This document shows, piece after piece, positions 46,735 to 54,319 of a stretch of 64,000 nt of DNA. The stretch comes from a virus. Within the stretch, counting starts at the first letter, position 1; the number at the start of each line of letters is the position of its first letter. The stretch is taken from positions 1 through 64,000 of IMG/VR virus record IMGVR_UViG_3300048809_000043, one strand, 5' to 3'. The position numbers and the translations under genes were made by a program. The notes under the pieces are model-generated. The model was not told the DNA's origin. It did not search any database and was given only the letters and a program-made list of their open reading frames with translations.

Positions 46735-47076
46735 AAGCTTAACAGTCGAAAGACTGAAACGCTCGTGAAAGGAGACAACCTCTATATATATTCGGACGTG
46801 ACTAGCATTATGTCACCGGATCCACCAAATTTTTGATTTATGTTTAGACACGAATTGTCTATACGGGTCCGACAAGATTCGACGGGTATATAAACGGGAA
46901 GTTACGAGCCAGGTTGTGGTACTCGCCCCTGTAAAAAGGAGAGAACTATTTATAATCGCTAACTCTGTTAACGATGGCACGGAAGTTTACACACACAGTG
47001 TAAAAATCCGTGTGCCAGTAATGGCGTAAGCCAGTACTCCGCAGCGTGGCCCCGACTGTGTAAAAGAAACGGGGCA
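46735..47076 (+). ncRNA. ssrA: Circularly permuted tmRNA
   Basis: Acts as tRNA and mRNA to rescue stalled ribosomes and tag proteins for Clp proteases. The acceptor piece comes first: GAAA-capped hairpin (46743-46756), a GTGAC/GTCAC arm, then CGGATCC-A-CCA (46817-46827). After a 37-nt spacer, the coding piece begins GGGTCCG (46865-46871), which pairs with CGGATCC, followed by GATTCGACGGG (46876-46886), the tmRNA signature. PK1 is CGAG/CTCG with CAGG/CCTG (46905-46931). The tag begins at GCT 46958 (ANSVNDGTEVYTHSVKIRVPVMA), with the stop TAA (47027) in the loop of hairpin TGGC-GTAA-GCCA. A GCCCCG/CGGGGC hairpin ends it. The T loop is atypical, and much of the tag lies in a hairpin. Ends are approximate. 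Confidence 0.82.
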
Positions 47077-47085
47077 ACTACTTTT

Positions 47086-47253
47086 ATGAAACGAGAAATC
47101 ACATTCGAAATTAAAAAATATGAGCAGTTTTTCAATAATCAGTGGATTGTTTGGAAAATTGATAACGCCGCTTCAGATCGGGAATTTCTTGGAAGATTTG
47201 ACACCGAGCAACTAGCAGAACAATTTGTAATGTTGAAAAAGTTGGAACAATGA
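47086..47253 (+). CDS. Small FDTEQ-type protein
   Basis: 55 aa. N-terminal beta strands with W residues (NNQWIVWKI), then RFDTEQLAEQFVMLKKLEQ. Begins 10 nt after the tmRNA terminator. First of four related genes. Confidence 0.52.
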   Translation: MKREITFEIKKYEQFFNNQWIVWKIDNAASDREFLGRFDTEQLAEQFVMLKKLEQ

Positions 47254-47522
47254 ATCTTTCCGAAATGAAATTACCGATTATCAATAAAGTTTTTTCGGAA
47301 CTGATCTTTGCTGATATTTATGGTATACAACCAATGACAAAATTAGTGGGAACAAAAATAACGTATCATTGGAGCATTAAGGGGTATGAACATCAATGGA
47401 TGCTTATACGAGAAGAAATTCATCCAATATTTTCATTGTTAAGTCCAATGCCAATTTATAGAATATTTGACACCGAGCAAGAAGCAATTGAAGCGATGGT
47501 TTTAGAAAAGTTGGAATACTAA
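47250..47522 (+). CDS. FDTEQ-type small protein
   Basis: 90 aa. Beta-rich N-terminus (ITYHWSIKGYEHQWMLI), then IFDTEQEAIEAMVLEKLEY. ATGA start overlap. Paralogue of its neighbours; function unknown. Confidence 0.6.
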   Translation: MNLSEMKLPIINKVFSELIFADIYGIQPMTKLVGTKITYHWSIKGYEHQWMLIREEIHPIFSLLSPMPIYRIFDTEQEAIEAMVLEKLEY

Positions 47523-47893
47523 TGTCAACGATACCGCAGGGCAATCAGAGAATTTCAGTAGCGTTTGGTAATCAGGGAAATGTTGCTGGCGCAATAATTA
47601 CTTCTGCTGGAAGTGCATGTGTTTCACTAGGACCGCAAGGTAATCAAGGGCCACAAGGTGCGGTTGCAGTAAACATAAGCAGTAGAAAACACTGGCGTAT
47701 TGAATTTAGAAAAGCACATTTTTTAAAACGATTGTGGGATAAAGGTTATTGGGTTTTAAAAACTTGGTATGAATATGATCATGATGGTTCACCGTACATA
47801 TATCCTTCATATATCTTTAATGATCAAACCAGAACTTTTGCCACAGAACAAGAAGCAATCAATGTTCAAGTATTAGAACAGTTGGAACAATAA
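47522..47893 (+). CDS. Chimeric small protein with collagen-like segment
   Basis: 123 aa. Residues 1-50 contain GNQRISVAFGNQGN and GPQGNQGPQGA, the repeat type of the fibre protein at 26091. The rest (WRIEFRKAHFLKR, FATEQEAINVQVLEQLEQ) is the local small-protein family. A fusion of fibre-repeat DNA with an array gene is the simplest reading. TAATG start overlap. Confidence 0.58.
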   Translation: MSTIPQGNQRISVAFGNQGNVAGAIITSAGSACVSLGPQGNQGPQGAVAVNISSRKHWRIEFRKAHFLKRLWDKGYWVLKTWYEYDHDGSPYIYPSYIFNDQTRTFATEQEAINVQVLEQLEQ

Positions 47894-48096
47894 TGGAACG
47901 CGAATTTGCAAGGCCAGTCGATGATAGACTTAACAAAATATTTTATGAAATTCACCCGACTAAGTTTGCGTTTTGTAGAAACTGGCAATGGCAGTTGAAT
48001 ATATATCACGGTTTGAATGGTGGACTTAGACGATATTTGTTTAGAACAGAAGAACAAGCCGAACAATATGCAATGTTGAAAAAATTAGAAGAATAA
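47893..48096 (+). CDS. FxTE-type small protein
   Basis: 67 aa, ending FRTEEQAEQYAMLKKLEE. TAATG overlap. Last of the four paralogues after the tmRNA. Confidence 0.56.
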   Translation: MEREFARPVDDRLNKIFYEIHPTKFAFCRNWQWQLNIYHGLNGGLRRYLFRTEEQAEQYAMLKKLEE

Positions 48097-48110
48097 GAAA
48101 GTAGAAATAA

Positions 48111-48668
48111 ATGAAAATCCAATTTTTAGATTGTGAAATGCTCTGTTGGGAAAATGGCATTGCACCGCAAGGGCAGACAAATCATATTATTCAAATCGGA
48201 ATTGCAGAAGTCTCCACGGATACTTTGACAATCACGCGCAGTAAAAACTATTACATTCGTCCATCCAATCGTGATTTTGACTTGACTGATTACTGTCAGG
48301 ATTTGACAGGAATTTCTAAATCATTGTTGGTTGATGAAGGTCACTACTTTCCAGAAGTTATGCAGTCCATCAAGAAACAATTTGGTGGCAATACGCCGAC
48401 CTTTGCATGGGGAGATGATTATCGTCCTATTATGGAACATTGTTTAATTTACGATGTTTCTAATCCTTGGTTAGAAATGGGAATTGATGATTTTGGTATA
48501 TTATTTCGCGGTTTTTATAATATTCAGAAAAAACTTCCACTTAAAACAGCGTTGGATAGATTACATTTGAAATTTGAAGGTTGCCCTCACAACGCAATCA
48601 ATGATGCAGTTGCCTTATCCGCACTCTATATGGAAACTTGCAAGAGAGTTAGAGTCAATAAAATTTAA
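48111..48668 (+). CDS. DEDDh 3'-5' exonuclease (RNase T/DnaQ-like)
   Basis: 185 aa. FLDCEM (D7, E9), YYIRPSNR, DLTGISKSLL, TFAWGDD (Asp) and PHNAINDAVALS (His and Asp) give the DEDDh set. It trims nucleic acid from the 3' end; with the tRNAs, tmRNA and CCA enzyme nearby, RNA end processing is plausible, but DNA proofreading or degradation cannot be excluded. Confidence 0.82.
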   Translation: MKIQFLDCEMLCWENGIAPQGQTNHIIQIGIAEVSTDTLTITRSKNYYIRPSNRDFDLTDYCQDLTGISKSLLVDEGHYFPEVMQSIKKQFGGNTPTFAWGDDYRPIMEHCLIYDVSNPWLEMGIDDFGILFRGFYNIQKKLPLKTALDRLHLKFEGCPHNAINDAVALSALYMETCKRVRVNKI

Positions 48669-48802
48669 GTGGAAATTTAAGGGAATCCCAACCTACAAAT
48701 TCTGTAGTGATGAAATAGACCTTCGTTGGGTAAAACAGCTTGCAGATATGGTTGCAAGATAACCAATGATATAAGTAGTCATACCGTTTGGTACTCATGC
48801 GC
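48669..48802 (+). other. Intergenic remnant of coding sequence
   Basis: Frame 48671-48762 reads GIPTYKFCSDEIDLRWVKQ and ends QLADMVAR-stop, but has no start codon and follows the exonuclease stop in another frame. Looks like the end of a lost gene. Nothing else clear here. Confidence 0.3.
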
Positions 48803-49603
48803 TCAATAGCAATGATTTGAGAGGCGGCAAAATTCCGAAGTGGCATAAGGGAAATCTTCGGCTACAGATAATTTTGATTTGCAACGTTTCAAATGAAGAG
48901 TCATATTTTTATGAAAACACTCTTTTTGACAATATTTACATTTTTCGCGGGAGCGAGGACTTTGAACCATACCTAATTGTCTTTTTCTTTCCCAAGTATC
49001 TTTTTTCTTTTTAATGGCTTGCGCAGAAGCACAATTATTCATTGTACCGTTTTTCTTCTTAGTGGCTAAAATTTTAGCAATAATATTTGTATTATTTTCA
49101 GTTGTTCCATTTGCTCTTTTAGTTGCTAAAATTTTTTGAACTACTAATGGAGTAAGAACATTTAGTGTACCATTTAATTTCTTTGTAGTAAGTTGTTTCG
49201 CTATAATTAATGGAGAATCATTGTTCGTGCCGTTTTTCTTTTTAGTTTCTTTACATTTCTTGATTTCTTCTTGAGTTATGGAACGACCACTATTGCCATC
49301 ACCGCCCACAGTTCTATTTCTCAAACATCCAGTCCCCAAATCAATACGACCAAATAATTGAATTAAATTTATTTCCAAGTCAAAGGAAACCAATTCTTTC
49401 ATATGTTCGTATACAAATTGAATGCGATTCCGATCTTTTGGAACGGAAATTCCTTTTTGGTGTTTAGCAAATGCTCTATTGTCGAAACCTTTACCAATAT
49501 AATATGGCGTCCCAGCTAATCCATTTATAGAGTCTTTTTCGCGCAGATACATATAGACATAGAATCTATTGTCTTGGTGAAATGTAATGGGATAAATATT
49601 CAT
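48803..49603 (-). CDS. GIY-YIG homing endonuclease
   Basis: 266 aa. FYVYMYLRE, GTPYYIGKGFDNRAF and LRNRTVGGDGNSGRS form the GIY-YIG domain. The middle has four KILATKKKNGT-type repeats, DNA-contact modules like NUMOD3. The C-terminus has a zinc finger (CKYCQKECFHKNMTLHLKRC). Minus strand with the shared structured leader. Confidence 0.86.
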   Translation of the reverse strand: MNIYPITFHQDNRFYVYMYLREKDSINGLAGTPYYIGKGFDNRAFAKHQKGISVPKDRNRIQFVYEHMKELVSFDLEINLIQLFGRIDLGTGCLRNRTVGGDGNSGRSITQEEIKKCKETKKKNGTNNDSPLIIAKQLTTKKLNGTLNVLTPLVVQKILATKRANGTTENNTNIIAKILATKKKNGTMNNCASAQAIKKKKDTWERKRQLGMVQSPRSREKCKYCQKECFHKNMTLHLKRCKSKLSVAEDFPYATSEFCRLSNHCY

Positions 49604-49682
49604 AGCTGATCGCCTCCATTGGCATTAGAGCGATTGGGAATTAGAGTTCCGTGAATCGCATTAGTATTTATCCCAAATAGGG
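49604..49682 (-). promoter_or_regulatory. Late-type promoter and conserved structured leader (copy C)
   Basis: Minus strand: GATAAATACT (49682-49673), GCGATT/AATCGC stem, GG/CC pair, then ATGGAGGCG SD. The stem differs from copies A and B by paired changes. Confidence 0.7.
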
Positions 49683-49720
49683 AACTCCACGGCTGTAGAT
49701 TACAAAAGTGGAAGAATAAT

Positions 49721-49746
49721 ATTACTATGGTAAATTACTATGGTAA
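49721..49746 (+). repeat. 13-bp tandem repeat
   Basis: ATTACTATGGTAA occurs twice in a row (49721-49733, 49734-49746). Confidence 0.85.
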
Positions 49747-49748
49747 TG

Positions 49749-49777
49749 TTGTTTTTCTACTTTTTGTATGTTACACT
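49749..49777 (+). promoter_or_regulatory. Weak sigma70-like promoter
   Basis: TTGTTT, 17 nt, TACACT, like the promoter at 20038. Confidence 0.5.
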
Positions 49778-49832
49778 CTGTTTATGGCAACATCGTTGCC
49801 GAACTAAATTTACAAGAAAAGGAAAACAATTT

Positions 49833-51008
49833 ATGAATTTCTCATTGAAAACTGCGGTGTTTTTTCTTGCCGCTTTTGTATTAACTTGTCCTACTTCTGC
49901 ATTTGCTTGGCCTACTTGCTCTGGTAATTGGGTTCAGGTTCCTACAGGAACTACGGGTACAGGTGCTTCTGGTACTGGTTATGGTGCCGTTGAAGTTGAA
50001 AGCGGTCAAACATGGCAATGTACCGCCATAACTACTCCAACAACGGGTGGCGGTACAAATAACAATACTTCTACTTCTACTTCAAGTGCAAACGGCGGCA
50101 ATTCTTCTTCCAGTGCTAATGGTGGAAATTCATCTGCAACTGGTGGAACAGCCAATGGCGGTGCTGGTGGTAAGGGTGGTGCTGGTGGTTCAGCGACAGG
50201 TGGTACGGGCACTGGTGGTTCAGCTACAGGTGGAACAGCCAATGGTACAAACACGCTCAACGGCGGTGCAACAACATCTTCGGCCAATGGAACAAACACC
50301 CTCAATGCTGGTTCAACAACAGCTACCGGTGGAACGGCCAATGGTGGAACAACTACATCCAGTGGTGGTAATTCTAAAAATGCTAACAAGAATACCAACA
50401 CTGCCGCTGGTGGTACAGGTGGTACTGGCGGAACTTCAACAGTAACTTCTGCAAATACAAACGCTAACACAGCGAATGGTGGTGCAGGTGGTACTGCAAA
50501 CCAAAGCCAACAACAGTCAAACAATAGTACTGGCAATAGCACATCATTGAATTCAACTTATAATGAAGTTCGTCAAACTCCGTTGGCATATGCACCAGAT
50601 GCTATTCCAACTGCTCCATGTATCAAGAGTTATGGTGCGGGTGCTTCTGGCCCAATGTTTGGTGCTTCATTCGGCGGCGGTAAGATTGATAAAGGTTGCG
50701 ATGCTCGTGAAACTGCGCGTTCATTTGCTCTCTTGCATAATTTTACAGCAGCGGCAAAAATTCTTTGTCAGACAGATGCGGCAAAACGCGCTGGCTTAAC
50801 TTTGGATGATTGCTTGGCAATTATCACTCCAGTAGTTCCAGTGACTATTAGAGAAGTTCCAGCAGTGACACCAACTCCGGTGGCATCAGTAACACCAGTA
50901 ACAGTAGAAACTCCTGCTCCTACTCCTGCTCCGCAGATTGTAGACGCACCAGTAACTCCTGTGACTCCTGTGAAGTCTGTCTATCCAGAAAAAAAGATTA
51001 GTCAATAA
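49833..51008 (+). CDS. Exported low-complexity protein
   Basis: 391 aa from ATG 49833 (SD AAAGGAAA). Signal peptide (VFFLAAFVLTCPTSAFA), a beta start, then about 150 residues of Asn/Gly/Ser/Thr repeats (TANGGAGGKGGAGG type), a middle domain with several cysteines (ARETARSFALLHNF, KILCQTD, DDCLAII) and a Pro/Val/Thr-rich end (PAPTPAPQIVDAPVTP). Resembles surface or fibre stalk proteins. Next gene is a peptidoglycan enzyme, so a cell-wall role is possible. Confidence 0.66.
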   Translation: MNFSLKTAVFFLAAFVLTCPTSAFAWPTCSGNWVQVPTGTTGTGASGTGYGAVEVESGQTWQCTAITTPTTGGGTNNNTSTSTSSANGGNSSSSANGGNSSATGGTANGGAGGKGGAGGSATGGTGTGGSATGGTANGTNTLNGGATTSSANGTNTLNAGSTTATGGTANGGTTTSSGGNSKNANKNTNTAAGGTGGTGGTSTVTSANTNANTANGGAGGTANQSQQQSNNSTGNSTSLNSTYNEVRQTPLAYAPDAIPTAPCIKSYGAGASGPMFGASFGGGKIDKGCDARETARSFALLHNFTAAAKILCQTDAAKRAGLTLDDCLAIITPVVPVTIREVPAVTPTPVASVTPVTVETPAPTPAPQIVDAPVTPVTPVKSVYPEKKISQ

Positions 51009-51355
51009 TGGTTGCACTAATTATACTCTCGTCGGCGCTAATTTGCTTTCAAGGCCAATGCCATCATGCATTGGTCGGAAGCGACACGCCGACAGGAGTT
51101 TTTTCAGTTGTTCATATGCTTACTGATCAACCTGGTTATGGTGGTGATGTTTTAGTTTTCGCACAAACAAAAACAACTGTATTCGCAATTCATCGTGTGT
51201 GGCTTCGTATTCCAACACAACACCGAGCGGAAAGACTCGCAAGCGATGATCCTATAGAAAGAAAAACTGTAACAAGAGGCTGTATAAATGTTGCTCCTGA
51301 TATATATGATGAATTGCAAGACCTAACGACGGTGGAAATACGGCAAGACCCATAA
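51008..51355 (+). CDS. L,D-transpeptidase-like (YkuD) protein
   Basis: 115 aa. PTGVFSVVHM, GGDVLVFAQ, VFAIHRVW (H62) and RKTVTRGCINV (C92) match the catalytic core of YkuD-type enzymes, which crosslink or modify peptidoglycan stem peptides. The N-terminus is hydrophobic and may be a signal. It is short but holds both catalytic residues. TAATG overlap with the exported protein upstream suggests a joint role in the envelope. Confidence 0.74.
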   Translation: MVALIILSSALICFQGQCHHALVGSDTPTGVFSVVHMLTDQPGYGGDVLVFAQTKTTVFAIHRVWLRIPTQHRAERLASDDPIERKTVTRGCINVAPDIYDELQDLTTVEIRQDP

Positions 51356-51384
51356 AACTGAGTTTCTAAAGTGTTGATTCTAAA

Positions 51385-51410
51385 GGGCAAAATTTCCGAA
51401 TTTTGCCCTA
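51385..51410 (+). terminator. Terminator-like hairpin
   Basis: GGGCAAAAT (51385-51393) pairs with ATTTTGCCC (51400-51408), 6-nt loop. Homologous to the hairpin at 3857. Confidence 0.65.
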
Positions 51411-51507
51411 TTTGGCGTTATAAGGGGTCGGGTGGTATAATGACATCATTTGACCTTGAAAGTCGCTTAAAACGTCAATCTGAGCCTCAAAATAAGTAAT
51501 ATTTTGG

Positions 51508-51536
51508 TTGACTTTTGAATAAATTCTTGCTATACA
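51508..51536 (+). promoter_or_regulatory. sigma70-like promoter
   Basis: TTGACT, 17 nt, TATACA in the duplicated intergenic block. Confidence 0.75.
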
Positions 51537-51564
51537 ATATTTGTAGTTGAGAGGAATGAACGAT

Positions 51565-51879
51565 ATGACATTTCGTGAAGATACCGAAGCATTGGCGTCT
51601 ATGATCATTAGAACAAAGGATTTACTCAATTTTTGGGTTAAGAACAGTGATGCTGATGGTATATGGAATAATGATTCAAAGGCTCAATTTGACACTCTTA
51701 TGAATGCGTTTATGGTTGATGCTCTGTCATATCATATTGATCTGGCTAGCCTAATTATGCATGATGCTGTTTCCGTTGCGCATTTGGAACGTGCTACCGA
51801 TTTTACAAAGTTGGCAGTTTGGCCAAGAATGATTGACGAATTGTATCCTTATTTGAAGGATGCCCAAGTAAGTTACTGA
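51565..51879 (+). CDS. Hypothetical helical protein
   Basis: 104 aa, all helical (TEALASMIIRTKDLLNFW, later HIDLASLIMHDAVSVAHL). Start ATG 51565 chosen for SD spacing as at 4067; ATG 51556 is possible. Unknown. Confidence 0.6.
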   Translation: MTFREDTEALASMIIRTKDLLNFWVKNSDADGIWNNDSKAQFDTLMNAFMVDALSYHIDLASLIMHDAVSVAHLERATDFTKLAVWPRMIDELYPYLKDAQVSY

Positions 51880-51909
51880 AAACAAAGGACAAAATAATTG
51901 AGATTTTGG

Positions 51910-51938
51910 TTGACAAACACGCCCAACTTTGGTATTCT
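51910..51938 (+). promoter_or_regulatory. sigma70-like promoter
   Basis: TTGACA, 17 nt, TATTCT before the AAA+ gene. Confidence 0.75.
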
Positions 51939-51985
51939 ATATATGTTGGTAGGGAATACCAAACACTTTCAAGGAGAAATCACAG

Positions 51986-53098
51986 ATGGCTACAGTAACC
52001 ATTATCAAGGGTTTTGGACGTGGTGGAAAGCTGATCAAGAATCAGACTTTTACCTTGCTCAAGGGTTTTGCTGTTGGCGGTAGGAGCGGTAAGGGGTTTA
52101 TTACCGTTGATGGCACAAAGTTGTATGGATGCCCTTCCGCTCGTATCAAGGTCAAGTCCGAAAAGGATTTTGTCATCAATGGCGAATTGCCTGTAGGTAA
52201 GTCAAAGCCTCTTTCTGCCCGTCGCATTGCGGCTGACGCAAAGAAGGGTGAAGCAGTTTCCATGCTGGAAGACTCTTCCATTCCTGATGTTGAATCAAAT
52301 GAAACAGATGAAGAAATTACCACACGAATCAGGAAGCGTTTTAGCACTCTGAATAAGTTGACAATGGGTGTTAGACGCGGTGATATTACATCTCTTTTTG
52401 TTACTGGTGCGCCAGGTGTTGGAAAAACTTATGGCGTCGAAGCAACTTTGAATGAGGCTGGTTTTCTTGCTGCTCTTGAAGATAACCCAAAGCGTTATGA
52501 AGTTGTTTCTGGTGCAATGACTCCCATTGGCCTTTATATGAAGTTGTTTGAATATTGTGGGCCAAATGATGTTCTTGTGCTGGACGATTGCGATATGGTT
52601 TTCGCTGATGAAACTGCACTCAACATTCTCAAGGCTGCATTGGACACTTCTAAGGTTCGCAAGATTTATTGGAATGTGGCTTCCAATGTTTTGAACAAGG
52701 CAGACGTTCCAAATTATTTTGTATTTGAAGGTTGTGTAATCTTCATTTCAAATATCAACTTTCGCAAGGTTCGCAGTGAGCGTCTTCGTGGTCATTTGTC
52801 TGCTTTGATGTCTCGTTCACACTTCCTTGATTTGACTGTCCATACCTTCCGTGAGAAAATGCTTCGCATTGAAGATTTGGTTACGAATCACGATATGCTT
52901 GATCAGTTTGGTTTGAAGAAGTCCACTTGTAATGCGATGATGGGATTTCTTCGCGAGAATGCCAAGGAGTTCAATGAACTTTCTTTGCGCTCTGTTATCA
53001 AGTTGGCTGGTCTTGCTAAGACTTGCGATGAAATCACAGAAGAATGGGAAGAAATCGCTCGTGAATCGTTGATGGGTAATCCACTGTCTTACGAATAA
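51986..53098 (+). CDS. AAA+ ATPase with phage N-terminal module
   Basis: 370 aa. Residues 1-70 are the module shared with the restriction endonuclease at 5388 (MATVT, GRGGKLIKNQTFTLLKG, FITVDGTKLYG, GELP). Then a linker and an AAA+ domain: Walker A GAPGVGKT (141-148), Walker B DVLVLDDCD (196-203), a sensor Asn in ISNIN and an arginine-rich lid. It could be a remodelling or DNA ATPase found in many large phages; function unknown. SD AAGGAG; followed by a terminator. Confidence 0.8.
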   Translation: MATVTIIKGFGRGGKLIKNQTFTLLKGFAVGGRSGKGFITVDGTKLYGCPSARIKVKSEKDFVINGELPVGKSKPLSARRIAADAKKGEAVSMLEDSSIPDVESNETDEEITTRIRKRFSTLNKLTMGVRRGDITSLFVTGAPGVGKTYGVEATLNEAGFLAALEDNPKRYEVVSGAMTPIGLYMKLFEYCGPNDVLVLDDCDMVFADETALNILKAALDTSKVRKIYWNVASNVLNKADVPNYFVFEGCVIFISNINFRKVRSERLRGHLSALMSRSHFLDLTVHTFREKMLRIEDLVTNHDMLDQFGLKKSTCNAMMGFLRENAKEFNELSLRSVIKLAGLAKTCDEITEEWEEIARESLMGNPLSYE

Positions 53099-53109
53099 TC
53101 TAAACACTT

Positions 53110-53137
53110 GGGTCAGTCGAGAGACTGACCCTTTCTT
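53110..53137 (+). terminator. Rho-independent terminator
   Basis: GGGTCAGTC (53110-53118), GAGA, GACTGACCC (53123-53131), TTTCTTT. The GIY-YIG gene on the other strand ends inside it. Confidence 0.87.
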
Positions 53138-53805
53138 TCCTTCAAAGTGTCTTTTTGCTTTTGAATAGATTCTAAAGTTCGTTTTCTACCTCTATTTGCA
53201 TCACCAATTTTCTTTTTACATTCTGCCGATCTTTCACACAGTCCATTTTTCTTTCTAGTAGCAATTACTTTTTCTATTACATCTTTTGTCATAACATTCA
53301 TTGTTCCATTTTTGCGCTTTGTTTCTAGTTGCTTGGAAATTGTATTTTCGGATACAATATCTTTTCCGTTTTTGCGTCTTGTTTTCCAAGCCTGTTTTCG
53401 ATTTTCAGGGGTATTCGGATTTATAATTCCTTTTGCTTTTTTCGTAGCGACACCCTTTGCTAAAGATTCGGGTGTCTGAGATAATAGTAAGAAACTTTTA
53501 TTTCCGTTTGATTTATTGAACCAATCATTTCGTTGTGCCGCCCCAATTTTACACAATATTTTAGTTTCTAAATTTCTTGTTTGTTCAACAGTTTTACAAA
53601 TAAGACGAATTTCCCAAGCAAACCACGAAACGCCATATTTATCTACTAGTTCATTTATTTCTTTGCTTGAAGTGAAATATTTATTTCCCAGATCAGAAGG
53701 ATGACAATTTTTAGCGTAACGCGAACCATAATATCTTTTTCCGGTTGATTTTTCTGTAACAAGATATGTGAATGGTGTGCGATCTATGGCAGAATAAATA
53801 GGCAT
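53113..53805 (-). CDS. GIY-YIG homing endonuclease
   Basis: 230 aa from MPIYS. FTYLVTEKSTGKRYYGSRYAKN is the GIY-YIG core of the phage family with HPSDLG-KYFTSSKEI. Then NUMOD3-like basic repeats (KQLETKRKNGTMN, KKIGDANRGRKRT). Minus strand. It begins with the shared leader and ends in the ATPase terminator, suggesting insertion at a terminator. Confidence 0.85.
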   Translation of the reverse strand: MPIYSAIDRTPFTYLVTEKSTGKRYYGSRYAKNCHPSDLGNKYFTSSKEINELVDKYGVSWFAWEIRLICKTVEQTRNLETKILCKIGAAQRNDWFNKSNGNKSFLLLSQTPESLAKGVATKKAKGIINPNTPENRKQAWKTRRKNGKDIVSENTISKQLETKRKNGTMNVMTKDVIEKVIATRKKNGLCERSAECKKKIGDANRGRKRTLESIQKQKDTLKERKGQSLD

Positions 53806-53869
53806 GGCTGGTGCTCCATAAAGCATTAGAATTGGTGGGACTCGTTATCCGCGACCAATAGTATTTATC
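53806..53869 (-). promoter_or_regulatory. Late-type promoter and conserved structured leader (copy D)
   Basis: Minus strand: GATAAATACT (53869-53860), ATTGGT/ACCAAT stem with inner GG/CC, then ATGGAG SD. Most diverged copy; stem still pairs. Confidence 0.68.
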
Positions 53870-53874
53870 AAAAA

Positions 53875-54255
53875 TTACGGCATTTTTTTCACAACTGTTA
53901 TACTTCTTCGCTTTTTCTTTTGATTTAGTGCTGATAGAGAAACACATGGCCCATGCACGATTTGAAGTTCTTTAGAAATAAATGTCTTGAAAATTTTTTC
54001 AAAAACCTTCCATTCATCTTTCAAATAAATATTGATCGGCAGTTGTCGATTTGATTCGTAGTACCATTTTTCTCCGAGTGTCAAAAATAGCTTTTTCTCT
54101 TCATCAGTCTTCAAAAGACTAAAATCATAGACGCTGGTTATAATGCTATCTGCATTTTGAATAATGCCTACATATTCATCCTGCGAATCTCCATAAGTTA
54201 TAATACTTAAAAAAGGAAAAGATTGGTTTAGTTTCTCGTATAAGTTGTTTGGCAT
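53875..54255 (-). CDS. Hypothetical protein
   Basis: 126 aa from MPNNLYEKL. Mid-part FLTLGEKWYYESNRQLPINIYLKDEW, then KELQIVHGPCVSLSAL and a basic end (KKKRRSITVVKK). The WYESNRxxPINIxL pattern recalls a conserved protein in T4-like and other large phages. Not a nuclease motif. It lies downstream of a late-type box and upstream of the GIY-YIG gene. Confidence 0.6.
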   Translation of the reverse strand: MPNNLYEKLNQSFPFLSIITYGDSQDEYVGIIQNADSIITSVYDFSLLKTDEEKKLFLTLGEKWYYESNRQLPINIYLKDEWKVFEKIFKTFISKELQIVHGPCVSLSALNQKKKRRSITVVKKMP

Positions 54256-54286
54256 GATCACCCATTGATTATTTGATTACGCATTC

Positions 54287-54295
54287 TATTTATAA
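54287..54295 (-). promoter_or_regulatory. Late-type promoter box, minus strand
   Basis: TTATAAATAG on the minus strand upstream of ATG 54255. Confidence 0.5.
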
Positions 54296-54319
54296 GACTA
54301 AATACAATACAGTTGAGCA

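Larger units (their letters stand above)
51370..51550 (+). repeat. Intergenic block duplicated from/with 3846-4060
   Basis: Both blocks keep the order TGATTCTAAAGG, hairpin, TAAGGGGTC, GACTTGAAA-like, TCTGAGCCT, ATTTTGGTTGACTTTTG, promoter and GTAGTTGAGAGG. They lead to unrelated genes. Confidence 0.65.

Noticed and set aside
50006-50542. 178-aa minus-strand ORF
   Set aside because: Antisense of the Gly/Asn/Thr low-complexity region of the exported protein.
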